A DNA stretch of 64,000 nucleotides from Rhodoferax ferrireducens T118 (GCF_000013605.1 NC_007908.1:2666001-2730000); one strand, 5' to 3'; shown: positions 19,766-33,202, numbered from the stretch's first letter. Notes: generated by a model from the letters alone, not told the origin. Translations and numbers: made by a program.

Positions 19766-19961
19766 GGTTGGAACTCCTTGGTTGCCCTCCATTATCAAGT
19801 TTTACTTGCTTCTTGCACAAGGAATCAGGGGCTAGTCCGTCGAAACAGATCGCCCTAAAGTCACGTCACTGCCAAACGACAACGCAACTGCAATGAGCCC
19901 ATGCCCGCAGAGCGTCTCAAGAATGGCTGCTATCAAGACCTATCCAAGGAGTATTGACATC

Positions 19962-21023
19962 ATGACCACCAACGTCCGCAGCTACGCTGCCCATTCCCCC
20001 ACCAGTCCATTGGGCTTGTTCCGCTTCGACCGGCGCAGCCCAAGGGACAACGACGTGGTCATCGAAGTCCTCTACTGCGGGGTCTGCCACTCGGACGTGC
20101 ACAACGTGCGCAATGACTGGGGCAACGCCAATTACCCGATGGTGCCGGGCCACGAGATCATCGGTCGCGTGGTTGATGTTGGCGCCCAGGTGACGCGCTT
20201 CAAGGCCGGCGACCGCGTCGGCGTAGGCTGCATGGTGGATTCGTGCCGCCACTGCGCCGCCTGCGGCAAGGGCTGGGAGCAGTACTGCGAAAGCGGCGCC
20301 ACCTACACCTACAACGGCGAGGACCGTATTGATGGCACACGCACGCAAGGCGGCTACTCAGAAACAATCGTCGTCACACAAGACTTTGTGTTGAAAGTGC
20401 CGGATGGCCTGGACCTGGCTGGCGCCGCGCCGCTCTTGTGTGCCGGCATCACCACCTATTCGCCGCTGCGCCACTGGAAGGTGGGCGCCGGCAGCAAGGT
20501 GGCCGTTGTGGGCCTGGGTGGCTTGGGCCACATGGGCCTGAAGCTGGCCAAGGCCATGGGTGCCGAGGTCACACTGTTCACCCGGTCGCCGGGCAAAGAG
20601 GCTGACGCGCGCCGACTGGGAGCCGACCAGGTTGTGCTGTCCACCGACGAAGCGCAGATGGCCGAAGTCGCTGGCCGCTTCGACCTGATCATCGACACCG
20701 TGCCCTATGTGCACGACGTCAACCCCTATATGCCGACGCTCGCCATCGGCGGCACACTGGTGCTGGTGGGTTACCTCGGTCCGCTGGATCCGATGCTGAA
20801 CTCCGCTCCTCTGGTGATGAACCGCAAGGCAGTGGCAGGCTCGCTGATTGGTGGCATTGCCGAAACGCAGGAGATGCTGGACTTCTGCGGCCAGCACGGC
20901 ATCACCTCTGACATTGAAGTGATCAACATCCAGGACATCAACGAGGCCTATGAGCGCCTGCTCAAGAGCGACGTGAAGTACCGCTTTGTGATTGACATGG
21001 CGTCGCTGAAGGACGCAGCATGA
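19962..21023 (+). CDS. zinc-dependent NADP alcohol dehydrogenase (CAD/YahK type)
   Basis: 353 residues from ATG 19962 (AAGGAG upstream). Catalytic zinc ligands are in YCGVCHSDVH and PGHEIIGRV; the structural zinc cysteines are in VDSCRHCAACGKGWEQYC; the cofactor-binding motif is AVVGLGGLGHMGLKLAKAMG. It belongs to the cinnamyl-alcohol dehydrogenase subfamily, which reduces a broad range of aldehydes with NADPH. First gene of a plus-strand cluster opposite the LysR regulator; its stop overlaps the next start (ATGA). Confidence 0.92.
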   Translation: MTTNVRSYAAHSPTSPLGLFRFDRRSPRDNDVVIEVLYCGVCHSDVHNVRNDWGNANYPMVPGHEIIGRVVDVGAQVTRFKAGDRVGVGCMVDSCRHCAACGKGWEQYCESGATYTYNGEDRIDGTRTQGGYSETIVVTQDFVLKVPDGLDLAGAAPLLCAGITTYSPLRHWKVGAGSKVAVVGLGGLGHMGLKLAKAMGAEVTLFTRSPGKEADARRLGADQVVLSTDEAQMAEVAGRFDLIIDTVPYVHDVNPYMPTLAIGGTLVLVGYLGPLDPMLNSAPLVMNRKAVAGSLIGGIAETQEMLDFCGQHGITSDIEVINIQDINEAYERLLKSDVKYRFVIDMASLKDAA

Positions 21024-21604
21024 CCCGCATCCTCATCCTCGGCGCCAACGGGCAAGTCGCGCGCCATACAACGGCGTTCTTCTTACAGCGCACCGACGCG
21101 CATCTCACCCTGTTCCTGCGCCGTGCCAGCCGCCTCAAGAACCCGGACCCGGCGCGGGCCAGCGTGGTTGAAGGCGATGTGACCTACCGCGAAGCGCTCA
21201 GGGCCGCCATGCAGGGACAGGACGTGGTCTTTGCCAGCCTTACCGGCGACATGGCCAAGCAGGCCCGGACGATCGTGGACGCGATGCACGCGGCCGGATT
21301 GAAGCGGCTGATCTTCATCAGCTCCATGGGCATCTACAGCGAAGTGCCGGGGGAGAAATACGCCAGCGTGCTTGACCCCTACCGAGATTCAGCCGCCGTA
21401 ATCGAGGCATCTGACCTCGACTACACCATCCTGCGACCAGGCTGGTTCACCCATGGTGCCGAGATCGACTACCAGCTCACGCAGAAAGGCGAGTCATTCC
21501 GGGGTCATGACGTGTCGCTCAACAGCCTGTCTGATTTGATTGTGAAACTTGCACTATCTCCGACGCTGGAGGTGCGCCGCAGCCTGGGTGTAAGCCGGGC
21601 GTGA
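21020..21604 (+). CDS. NAD(P)H-binding SDR (NmrA/YwnB-like)
   Basis: 194 residues. The start overlaps the dehydrogenase stop as ATGA. The nucleotide-binding motif ILILGANGQVARHTTAFFL is N-terminal; FISSMGIYSEVPGEKY and YTILRPGWFTHG are typical of atypical SDRs. Such proteins are redox sensors or small-molecule reductases; the substrate cannot be inferred. Confidence 0.85.
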   Translation: MTRILILGANGQVARHTTAFFLQRTDAHLTLFLRRASRLKNPDPARASVVEGDVTYREALRAAMQGQDVVFASLTGDMAKQARTIVDAMHAAGLKRLIFISSMGIYSEVPGEKYASVLDPYRDSAAVIEASDLDYTILRPGWFTHGAEIDYQLTQKGESFRGHDVSLNSLSDLIVKLALSPTLEVRRSLGVSRA

Positions 21605-21633
21605 CGTTCAAGCTCTCAACATAAAGGTCTCTG

Positions 21634-22464
21634 ATGAAAACGATCCTCGCAACAACGATGCTTGTTTCTCTGCTGAATCCGCTTTCAGCTCAAACAGTGA
21701 GTGCCAACAGTGCGGGGTCTGAACCTGCGCTTGTTATTTCTCGATCAGGCACGCGGCCACCAGGTCAGGGGTCAACCGAGAACTTCACCGGTTCAGTGAA
21801 GATTGACTACCTCTTTAGAGCAGAGGAGCCTAAACGCGCATCCGGGGCTTACGTCACGTTTTCCCCAGGAGCGCGCACTGCATGGCACACCCACCCGTTG
21901 GGTCAGACGCTGATCGTCACCGCCGGTGTCGGACGTGTTCAGCGCTGGGGGGAAGCCATTGAAGAAATCAGGCCTGGCGATGTGGTGCGGATCCCGCCTG
22001 GTGTGAAACACTGGCATGGGGCTGCACCGAATAACGCCATGACGCATTTGGCAGTGCAGGAGCAAAAGGATGGCAAGACGGTCGCCTGGTTGGAACAGGT
22101 CAGCGACGAGCAATACCTGCCAGCATCGATGGGGGCAGCCAAAACTTCACCAACCCCCTCCCGAGCGCAGCAGTTGTTTGGTGACGTTGCTCCCAAGTTG
22201 GCGGATCTGACCGACAACGTGCTTTATGGCGATGTGTGGGCGCGACCGGGTTTGTCGCCACGTGATCGCAGCCTTGTGACAGTGAGCGCACTGATCGCGA
22301 TGAATCGGCCTGACCAATTGCGTTCGCACATGACTCTTGCCCGCCAGAACGGACTCTCGCAAGACGAGTTGATTGAAACAGTCACTCACCTGGCCTTCTA
22401 CGCCGGTTGGCCCAGTGCCGTGTCTGCGGCCACCATGGCCAAGGAAGTGTTTGCCAAACCCTGA
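21634..22464 (+). CDS. secreted cupin - carboxymuconolactone decarboxylase fusion
   Basis: 276 residues. The signal peptide [20 protein letters not shown] targets it to the periplasm. Residues about 35-165 form a cupin: the motif [20 protein letters not shown] has metal-ligand histidines, and [18 protein letters not shown] is the second motif. Residues about 180-275 form a CMD/AhpD-like domain ([38 protein letters not shown]), without the CxxC peroxidase motif. Fusions like this are seen in detoxification clusters; activity unknown. Confidence 0.85.
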   Translation: MKTILATTMLVSLLNPLSAQTVSANSAGSEPALVISRSGTRPPGQGSTENFTGSVKIDYLFRAEEPKRASGAYVTFSPGARTAWHTHPLGQTLIVTAGVGRVQRWGEAIEEIRPGDVVRIPPGVKHWHGAAPNNAMTHLAVQEQKDGKTVAWLEQVSDEQYLPASMGAAKTSPTPSRAQQLFGDVAPKLADLTDNVLYGDVWARPGLSPRDRSLVTVSALIAMNRPDQLRSHMTLARQNGLSQDELIETVTHLAFYAGWPSAVSAATMAKEVFAKP

Positions 22465-22494
22465 CCCCATCTTTGTACTGAGGGATGACCCGCC

Positions 22495-23613
22495 ATGAGC
22501 ACACGCATTTGCAGCAAGTTTTCACATCGGATGTCACTTAAGACAGTGCTGGCCGGACCGCTACTCCTGTTCGCAACGCTTGCCATACCTGCAGTCGTAT
22601 CCGCCGCGCAAGCAGGAGCCCGTGCGCCGTTGGTCATTCAAGCGCAAGGCAGTTTTGCGGTTGGCGGTACTGTCATTCAAAACCCAGGCACCTTTGACCA
22701 GTTCAAACCCAGTCCAGAGGGACAGAGCTTCCACGGCGATCACGCCTATGTGTACTACCAGGTGCCGGTCAATGCACGGCCGTTGCCACTGGTCATGTGG
22801 CATGGGGCCGGGCAATCCTCCAAGACATGGGAGACCACGCCGGACGGTCGCGAGGGATTTCAAAACATCTTTGTGCGCCGCGGCTTCCCCGTCTACCTGC
22901 TGGATCAACCGCGCCGAGGCAAGGCTGGACGCAGTACCGTACCTTTCAATGTGACGACCAACCCGGATGAGCAGATATGGTTCAACCAATTTCGGCTCGG
23001 TGTGTGGCCAAATTTCTTCACCAATGCGCAGTTCTCACACGACCCGGAGGCACTGGACCAGTATTTCCGCCAGATGGCCCCAAATACTGGCCCTTATGAC
23101 GCTGAAGTGATTTCAGATGCCACTGCAGCACTGTTCAAAAGAATCGGGCCTGGCGTCTTGATTACGCACTCTCAGGCAGGTGGTCCGGGCTGGTTGGCTG
23201 CAATGAAGGCCCCCAATGTGCGCGCCATCGTTTCCTATGAGCCGGGAAGTGGTTTTGTGTTCCCCAAAGAAGAGTTGCCCGCGCCATTGAAGAGCGCCGG
23301 TGGCTCGCTGGAAGCGGTAGGCGTTTCTATGGATGACTTCATGAAACTCACCCGCATTCCAATCATCATCTTCTACGGCGACAACATTCCCGCCAAGCCA
23401 ATGGCCAACCCGGGGCAAGACTCCTGGCGCATCAGACTGGAGATGGCGCGCCTGTGGCGAGATGCGGTAAATCGCCACGGCGGGGATGTCACGGTTGTGC
23501 ATTTGCCCGAAGTGGGCATCCGCGGCAATACGCACTTCGCATTCTCGGACCTCAACAACGCAAATATTGCTGACTTGCTGTCGAACTTCCTGAAGTCCAG
23601 GCACTTGGACTAA
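22495..23613 (+). CDS. secreted alpha/beta hydrolase
   Basis: 372 residues with an N-terminal signal peptide (hydrophobic LKTVLAGPLLLFATLAIPAV, cleavage near VSAAQA). The nucleophile elbow is VLITHSQAGGPGW, with Ser in a THSQAG rather than a strict GxSxG setting. The oxyanion region is VMWHGAGQSSKTWE, and a late His lies in RGNTHFAF. An internal ATG at 22531 is an alternative start. Likely a periplasmic esterase or lactonase of unknown substrate, in the same run of genes as the cupin-CMD protein. Confidence 0.85.
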   Translation: MSTRICSKFSHRMSLKTVLAGPLLLFATLAIPAVVSAAQAGARAPLVIQAQGSFAVGGTVIQNPGTFDQFKPSPEGQSFHGDHAYVYYQVPVNARPLPLVMWHGAGQSSKTWETTPDGREGFQNIFVRRGFPVYLLDQPRRGKAGRSTVPFNVTTNPDEQIWFNQFRLGVWPNFFTNAQFSHDPEALDQYFRQMAPNTGPYDAEVISDATAALFKRIGPGVLITHSQAGGPGWLAAMKAPNVRAIVSYEPGSGFVFPKEELPAPLKSAGGSLEAVGVSMDDFMKLTRIPIIIFYGDNIPAKPMANPGQDSWRIRLEMARLWRDAVNRHGGDVTVVHLPEVGIRGNTHFAFSDLNNANIADLLSNFLKSRHLD

Positions 23614-23644
23614 GGAACACAACCTTTTGAGATCGAGAATTCAA

Positions 23645-27375
<3,731 letters not shown>

Positions 27376-27475
27376 TTCGGCACCGTGCCTTAGCGGGTAC
27401 AAAGTCTTCCTGAGTGAATGTCCGATGTTGTTGGAAGCAGCCATGGAGGCAGCGTTGGTATTGGTTAATAATATT

Positions 27476-27491
27476 TGCAATGATTACTGCA
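27476..27491. promoter_or_regulatory. possible operator/promoter of chrBA
   Basis: TGCAATGATTACTGCA has TGCA at both ends and overlaps an AT-rich promoter-like stretch (27460-27510) that runs straight into the chrB ATG, without an obvious ribosome site. ChrB proteins are described as chromate-responsive regulators of chrA, so an autoregulatory site here is plausible but unproven. Confidence 0.3.
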
Positions 27492-27510
27492 TTTATGTAG
27501 TATCTATTGC

Positions 27511-28461
27511 ATGAAATATTGGCTATCCCTGATCATCAGTCTCCCCACCGAGAACGCGAACACCCGTATGCGAACTTGGCGTGTGCTCAAGGCCTCCGGT
27601 GCTGCAGTGCTGCGCGACGGTGTTTACCTGATGCCCGAACGGGATGCGTGCCGGTCAGTCTTTCAGAGCGTGGCAGCTGAAATTTCCGGCTCAGGTGGCA
27701 CGTCCTATGTCATCCGAATCGAAGAGCCTGGAGGTGCAGATTTCAAGGCGATGTTTGATCGCAGGGATGAGTTTTCGGTATTGCTTGAGGACATATGGGC
27801 TGTAACTGCTGAAGTCAACGAAGAAAGCGCCTCCGAGCAGGCAAAGAAGGCTCGCAAGCTGCGCAAGGCCTTCGCCGGTATTGTAGAAATTGACTTCTTT
27901 GGTTCTGAAGCCCAGAAGCAAACCGAAGCTGCATTGCAGGCTTTAGAACTCGCGCTATCCCGAATTCTTTCTCCGGACGAGCCTCACTCGGTCGAAGCCG
28001 CCATCGCACAGTTGGACCCCAAAGCCTTCAGGGGCAAAACATGGGCCACACGCCAGCGCCCATGGGTGGACCGTCTTGCAAGCGCATGGTTGATCCGGAC
28101 CTTCATAGACGTCAAGGCCAAGTTCATATGGCTGGAGAGTCCGAAGAAGTGTCCCAAGGACGCTATCAGCTTTGACTTTGATGGCGCAACCTTCAGCCAC
28201 ATTGGTGCGAGGGTGACTTTCGAGGTCATGCTGGCCAGCTTCAATCTGGAAACACCGCAGCTTCAGCGCATGGGCCACCTGGTGCACTTTCTGGACGTGG
28301 GTGGCTTGCAGCCACCGGAAGCTGCCGGGATTGAAAGCGTGCTGGCTGGAATGCGTGAGTCCATCCAGAGTGATGACCGTCTGTTGCAGGCCGCCAGTGC
28401 CGTGTTCGATGGTCTGCTGCAGACCTTTTCAAAGGAGGTGATACGCCATGGCAACCAATGA
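27511..28461 (+). CDS. chrB: chromate resistance protein ChrB
   Basis: 316 residues. The N-terminal ChrB domain starts MKYWLSLIISLPTENANTRM and continues RTWRVLKASGAAVLRDGVYL. The C-terminal domain is WVDRLASAWLIRTFIDVKAK with FDFDGATFSHIGARVTFEVM. ChrB acts as regulator and enhancer of chromate resistance. No Shine-Dalgarno is visible, and the upstream DNA is AT-rich. It overlaps chrA by 14 nt. Confidence 0.92.
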   Translation: MKYWLSLIISLPTENANTRMRTWRVLKASGAAVLRDGVYLMPERDACRSVFQSVAAEISGSGGTSYVIRIEEPGGADFKAMFDRRDEFSVLLEDIWAVTAEVNEESASEQAKKARKLRKAFAGIVEIDFFGSEAQKQTEAALQALELALSRILSPDEPHSVEAAIAQLDPKAFRGKTWATRQRPWVDRLASAWLIRTFIDVKAKFIWLESPKKCPKDAISFDFDGATFSHIGARVTFEVMLASFNLETPQLQRMGHLVHFLDVGGLQPPEAAGIESVLAGMRESIQSDDRLLQAASAVFDGLLQTFSKEVIRHGNQ

Positions 28462-29641
28462 AGTGACACCTGCCACAGCAACCGACGCAATTCGGTACAC
28501 CTTGTGGCAACTGGTTCTGTACTTCCTGCGCCTGGGAGCCATGGGCTTTGGCGGGCCCGTGGCGCTGGTGGGTTACATGCGCCGCGATCTCGTGGAGCAA
28601 CGGGGCTGGATTACTGAGGCCGATTACAAGGAAGGCTTGGCACTGGCTCAGTTGGCACCAGGACCCATGGCAGCGCAAACGGCCATCTACTTGGGATATG
28701 TTCACTACCGCATCCTCGGTGCCACCCTAGCCGGAATCGCCTTCGTACTGCCATCGTTCTGCATGGTCGTGGTCCTGGGTTGGGCATACAGCCAATTTGG
28801 CGGGCTTTCATGGATGCAGGCCGTGTTCTACGGCGTGGGCGCGGCGGTCATTGGCATCATTGCCATCAGTGCGCACAAGTTGACCACAAAATGCATCGGC
28901 AAGGACAAGTTACTCTGGGCGATCTTCCTTGTTCTGGCATCCGTCACCGTCATCACCGAGTCGGAAATCGCTTGGTTGTTTCTTGCGGCAGGTGTGGTGA
29001 CATGGCTTTGGCGTGCTCCTCCCAAACGCTGGAGCGGTGGTGAGCTGGCAGCAGCTCTACCCGTTGACATGGCGCAAACCGGTAGCTTCATGGCGACGCT
29101 GGATTGGTCCTTGCTGACGCAGATTGGTGTCTTCTTTGCCAAGGCTGGCGCCTTTGTTTTCGGTTCAGGTTTGGCAATCGTTCCCTTCTTGTATGGCGGC
29201 GTAGTCACCGAACACCATTGGCTCAATGAGAAACAGTTCGTTGATGCAGTGGCCGTGGCCATGATCACGCCGGGTCCGGTGGTGATCACCGTGGGCTTCA
29301 TTGGCTACCTGGTCGCTGGCTTCCCAGGTGCCTGTGTTGCAGCACTTGCGACCTTTTTGCCCTGCTACCTGTTCACCATCATTCCAGCACCGTATTTCAA
29401 GAAGTACGGCAAGCTCCCGGCCATCGTGGCATTTGTGGACGGTGTGACTGCAGCGGCCGTGGGCGCCATCACTGGTTCAGTCATCGTGATCGCCAAGCGC
29501 AGCATCGTGGATGTGCCCACGGCAGTGATAGCACTGCTGACCGTCGCCATCCTGTGGAGGTACAAGAAGCTACAGGAGCCTGTGGTCGTCGTATCTGCAG
29601 CGCTCATCGGACTTATCCTCTATCCGCTTACCCACCCTTGA
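28448..29641 (+). CDS. chrA: chromate transporter ChrA
   Basis: Inner-membrane chromate efflux protein of the CHR family, long form (two homologous halves). 397 residues. The N-terminal half has FLRLGAMGFGGPVALVGYMR and LAQLAPGPMAAQTAIYLGY; the C-terminal half repeats the pattern with FGSGLAIVPFLYGGVV and VAVAMITPGPVVITVGFIGY. AAAGGAGG stands before the start, inside the end of chrB, so translation is probably coupled. Confidence 0.95.
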   Translation: MATNEVTPATATDAIRYTLWQLVLYFLRLGAMGFGGPVALVGYMRRDLVEQRGWITEADYKEGLALAQLAPGPMAAQTAIYLGYVHYRILGATLAGIAFVLPSFCMVVVLGWAYSQFGGLSWMQAVFYGVGAAVIGIIAISAHKLTTKCIGKDKLLWAIFLVLASVTVITESEIAWLFLAAGVVTWLWRAPPKRWSGGELAAALPVDMAQTGSFMATLDWSLLTQIGVFFAKAGAFVFGSGLAIVPFLYGGVVTEHHWLNEKQFVDAVAVAMITPGPVVITVGFIGYLVAGFPGACVAALATFLPCYLFTIIPAPYFKKYGKLPAIVAFVDGVTAAAVGAITGSVIVIAKRSIVDVPTAVIALLTVAILWRYKKLQEPVVVVSAALIGLILYPLTHP

Positions 29642-29656
29642 TGTCAGGAGCATCCC

Positions 29657-30200
29657 ATGCGATCTATTTCCGTATCGGAATTGGCGAATCAACTGGAGCG
29701 GAGAAAGCCTCTTCGACTGCTCGATGTACGGCGCGCACAAGCGCTCGCGGCGTCGGGTGTGCAGATCGCCGGTGCCCAGTGGAAGGACCCGGCGCTTTGG
29801 CTGGATTGGAAAGATGAAATTGCACATGACCTTCCCATCGTTGTGTATTGCGCCCACGGGCACGAAATCAGTCAAGGTCTGACCGCGACACTTCAAGCAA
29901 TGGGAGCTGACGCCTGTCACTTGGAGGGCGGAATTTCCGCATGGCAGGCACAAGGTCAATCCATCACCCCCGTTCAGATGGAAGGGAGTGCAGCAGAAGT
30001 GGATCTCCCGCAAGCGTCCCAAGATTGACCGGATTGCGTTTCCTTGGCTGATCAGGAAATTCATTGATTCCGATGCGGAGTTCCTGTCCGTTGCCGACTC
30101 GGAAGGTCGCAAGATTGCTGCAGACACTGGAGCTACCCCGTATGACATAACCGACCGTCAGCTGCTGATGTCTATGTCGGCTTTGGAGAAGGCAGTTCGG
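29657..30200 (+). pseudogene. frameshifted, truncated sulfurtransferase/chromate resistance (rhodanese-ChrB) gene
   Basis: The first frame (29657-30028) encodes a 123-residue rhodanese with the loop VVYCAHGHEISQ (catalytic Cys). From about 29995 the next frame continues with QKWISRKRPKIDRIAFPWLI and FIDSDAEFLSVADSEGR. This is the start of the ChrB C-terminal-type domain that is fused to rhodanese in sulfurtransferase/chromate resistance proteins. Homology stops after TGATPYDI (about 30145) where repeat-like DNA begins. So the gene has a +1 frame change near 29990 and has lost its 3' part. The rhodanese half alone could still be translated (15 bp after chrA). Confidence 0.75.
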
Positions 30201-30939
30201 CAAACTCTATGTCAGGAATGTGTCTTCCGGAGCCAGTCAACTTTCTCCGAACCCGACCGTCAAAATTGAACGTCAGCAATTGGGAAAAACGTAATTCGGG
30301 TGAGCAGCGTAGCCGGACCTTCGCCGCGAGTCAGGAATTTCTGTCGAGTTCTCCGAACCGGTCATTGCCGCTGCTGGTCCAGTTTTGGCATTCTCGGGTT
30401 CCAGAAACTCGGAAGCTGTCGTTCGACCGAGGACGCCAGTGTTCTTGGTTGACGGGCTCTTGAGCAGCGTTTGCGGGTGTTGGCCAGCGTCTGCTTCAGG
30501 GAAGCTCAATTGCATGCTTTTGATTGCCAGTCAGAAGTAGGTGGTACTGGACGGCTGGTTCCCAAAGAAGCCCTCGGTAGCCTGATCAGAGAGGTCCTGT
30601 GCGCAATGCCGCCACTAGCATATCAACCATCATGCAAATGTCACAATAATAAAAATTACTTTGCCTTAATCCCGAGCTTTACGTCAACTTGTCCAGAGGA
30701 GGCGATGCTTGTGGATACCTGTGGTAATGATTTCGGCACTGGTACTCATCTTGTTCGTTGTCATTGGACCAGAGCTGAAGACTTCTGGCACCGTGGAGTG
30801 GCGGTGGTCCTTGACCCTTGATCCCATCTGAGCGCCATTGAACTCCTTACAAAATTCTACCGGCCGGGCCGGCTTGCTCTGCCTGACTGCACAACCTTTG
30901 AAGCCGCGTTTTGATGACTCGCGGCTGCCCTACGCAGGA
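30201..30939. repeat. gene-free stretch with accessory-region repeat, copy 3
   Basis: About 740 bp with no credible gene. Bases 30219-30311 repeat 18526-18619 almost exactly (TGTCTTCCGGAGCCAGTCAA onward, then GACCGTCAAAATTGAACGTC). It lies right where the rhodanese-ChrB gene is cut off. The rest (30320-30939) shows repeat-like snippets such as AAGCTGTCGTTCGACCGA but nothing else I can name. Confidence 0.65.
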
Positions 30940-31140
30940 TTAACAACACCCCCCAGACCGCCCGGAGCCGTAACGTGCCTCCTGACGATTCCGGAAGAAT
31001 TCGATCTCGGTCATGACAGGCAAGTCGGGATGCGTTAGGCGCCTGTGCCTCACATAGGTTTGGTAGTCGGGCAGGCCGACCATTTGCCTTGCAGCCTGCC
31101 CGAGGTACTTGCCAACAGTAGACAAATCGTTAAACAGCAT
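30940..31140 (-). CDS. YbdD/YjiX family small protein (CstA partner)
   Basis: 66 residues from ATG 31140, directly after the cstA stop (TGAC-ATG). Core: YLGQAARQMVGLPDYQTYVR, HRRLTHPDLPVMTEIEFF, and a C-terminus RQEARYG with a final Cys pair. This small protein typically follows cstA or btsT and is thought to support pyruvate/peptide uptake. Too short for many gene finders, but the family match and position make it secure. Confidence 0.9.
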   Translation of the reverse strand: MLFNDLSTVGKYLGQAARQMVGLPDYQTYVRHRRLTHPDLPVMTEIEFFRNRQEARYGSGRSGGCC

Positions 31141-31141
31141 G

Positions 31142-33202
31142 TCAAAGCGCGGCAGGTATGGCCACGTACGGCAGTTCACAACTGGTCATCTTGTCCTCAC
31201 GCAAAGCCTTCATGCAGGCGATGACCGTGTAGTACAACATGCTAACCACCACGAAGATGAAGAAGACGGCCAGTGCGGCGTCCAAATAATTATTGAAAAC
31301 AATCTGCTTCATCTGTTCAAGGCTTTTTGCCGGAGCGAGAAGAACGCCTTTGTCCACAGCCGCCTGGAACTTGTTGGCAAGGGCGAGGAAACCAATTTTT
31401 GGATTGCTGTCAAAAACCTTTTCCCAGCCCGCCGCCAGGGTGCAAATCAGCAGCCAGGATGTTGGCAAAATCGTGACCCATGCGTATTTTTGCCGCTTCA
31501 TTTTGAACAGCACCACCGTGCAAAGCATGAGCGCAACGCTAGCGAGCATCTGGTTGGAAATGCCGAAGAGCGGCCACAGGCTGTTGATGCCCCCAAGAGG
31601 ATCGACTACACCCTGGTAAAGAATATATCCCCAGGCCGCGACGCACAGACCGGTGGCGGTCAGGCTGGCGCCCCAGGAGTTGGTCCGCTTCAAGGAGGGA
31701 ACGAAGGTGCCCAGCAGGTCCTGCAGCATGAAGCGTCCGGCACGCGTACCGGCGTCACAGGCGGTCAGGATGAATAGCGCCTCGAACAGGATGGCGAAGT
31801 GGTACCAGAAGGCCATCATGGCCTTGCCGCCAATCACCTGAGAGAATATTTGGGCCATGCCAACTGCCAGCGTGGGCGCACCGCCCGCACGCGAAAGAAT
31901 GGAACTCTCACCCACATCCTTTGCGGTTTGAAGCAGCACGTCAGGCGTGATGATAAAACCCCACTGGGAAATGATCTGTGCGGCGCCGTCGACACTCGTG
32001 CCAATGATTGCGGCCGGGCTGTTCATGGCGAAATAGACGCCCGGATCGATCACCGAGGCTGTCACGATCGCCATGATGGCCACAAAGGACTCCATCAACA
32101 TGGCGCCATAACCGATCATGCGGGTATTCTTCTCGTTGTCGAGCAGCTTGGGGGTGGTTCCGGACGCGATCAACGCATGGAATCCCGAGACCGCGCCGCA
32201 GGCAATCGTGATAAAAATGAACGGAAAGAGGCTACCCGACCAAGCCGGACCGGTGCCATCGATAAACTGGGTGACCGCTGGCATGCGCAAATTCGGTGCG
32301 ACAAAGACCATGGCCAGCGCCAAGCCGACGATGGTTCCGATCTTCAGGAAGGTCGACAGATAGTCACGCGGCGCGAGCAGCAGCCACACGGGCAGGACCG
32401 AGGCCACAAAACCGTAGATGATCAGCATCCAACTCAGCTGTTTGGCGTCGAAAGTGAACAGCGGCGCCCACGTCGCGCTTTGCGCGACCTGGCCACCAAG
32501 GATGATGGAGGCGATAAGCAACACAAAGCCGATGATCGATATTTCGCCCACACGTCCGGGGCGGATATAACGGCTGTAGACGCCCATGAACATGGCAATG
32601 ACAATCGTAGCGGCCACGGTGAAGGTTCCCCATGGGCTTGCGGCCAGCGCCTTGACCACAATCAGTGCCAGCACCGCGAGGATGATCACCATGATCACAA
32701 AAGTGCCGACCAGAGCAATCATGCCCGGAACGAGACCGAGTTCCGACTTGACGAGGTCGCCAAGTGAGCGTCCGTCCCGACGCATTGATACAAACAGCAC
32801 CATGAAGTCCTGCACCGCGCCCGCAAGCACGACACCGACGATGATCCAGAGCGTTCCCGGCAGGTAGCCCATCTGCGCTGCCAGCACCGGCCCGACCAGG
32901 GGGCCCGCACCGGCAATGGCGGCAAAGTGATGGCCGAACAGGACGTACTTGTTGGTTGGAACGAAATCAAGACCGTCGTTGTGGCGCACCGCTGGCGTCG
33001 CCCGCGTCGGATCAATTTGCAAGACCTTTTCGGCGATAAACAGGCTGTAGTACCGGTACGCGACCAGGTAGATAGCAACTGCAGCCGTAATGATCCACAA
33101 GGCGTTGATGGTTTCGCCCCGGGACAACGCCACGGTGCCAAGGGAAAATACCCCGACCACCGTCAAAAACAACCAAATGGCATGTTTGGAAACGAGATTC
33201 AT
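31142..33202 (-). CDS. cstA: carbon starvation protein A / pyruvate transporter (CstA/BtsT family)
   Basis: Multi-pass inner-membrane transporter, 686 residues, GGAGG before the ATG. Signature regions: the N-terminal FGHHFAAIAGAGPLVGPVLA, then LPGTLWIIVGVVLAGAVQDF, and SGFHALIASGTTPKLLDNE in the middle. E. coli homologues BtsT and CstA import pyruvate and peptides. The adjacent LytS/LytTR pair and direct-repeat boxes upstream (33414-33441) suggest pyruvate-type nutrient control as for BtsSR-BtsT. Confidence 0.95.
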   Translation of the reverse strand: MNLVSKHAIWLFLTVVGVFSLGTVALSRGETINALWIITAAVAIYLVAYRYYSLFIAEKVLQIDPTRATPAVRHNDGLDFVPTNKYVLFGHHFAAIAGAGPLVGPVLAAQMGYLPGTLWIIVGVVLAGAVQDFMVLFVSMRRDGRSLGDLVKSELGLVPGMIALVGTFVIMVIILAVLALIVVKALAASPWGTFTVAATIVIAMFMGVYSRYIRPGRVGEISIIGFVLLIASIILGGQVAQSATWAPLFTFDAKQLSWMLIIYGFVASVLPVWLLLAPRDYLSTFLKIGTIVGLALAMVFVAPNLRMPAVTQFIDGTGPAWSGSLFPFIFITIACGAVSGFHALIASGTTPKLLDNEKNTRMIGYGAMLMESFVAIMAIVTASVIDPGVYFAMNSPAAIIGTSVDGAAQIISQWGFIITPDVLLQTAKDVGESSILSRAGGAPTLAVGMAQIFSQVIGGKAMMAFWYHFAILFEALFILTACDAGTRAGRFMLQDLLGTFVPSLKRTNSWGASLTATGLCVAAWGYILYQGVVDPLGGINSLWPLFGISNQMLASVALMLCTVVLFKMKRQKYAWVTILPTSWLLICTLAAGWEKVFDSNPKIGFLALANKFQAAVDKGVLLAPAKSLEQMKQIVFNNYLDAALAVFFIFVVVSMLYYTVIACMKALREDKMTSCELPYVAIPAAL

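Noticed and set aside
30471..30821. Plus-strand frame of 116 residues after the chromate genes
   Set aside because: Mixed composition, no motif, sits in repeat-rich debris.
31799..32767. Plus-strand open frame inside cstA
   Set aside because: His/Asp/Arg-rich shadow; cstA is a secure transporter gene on the other strand.
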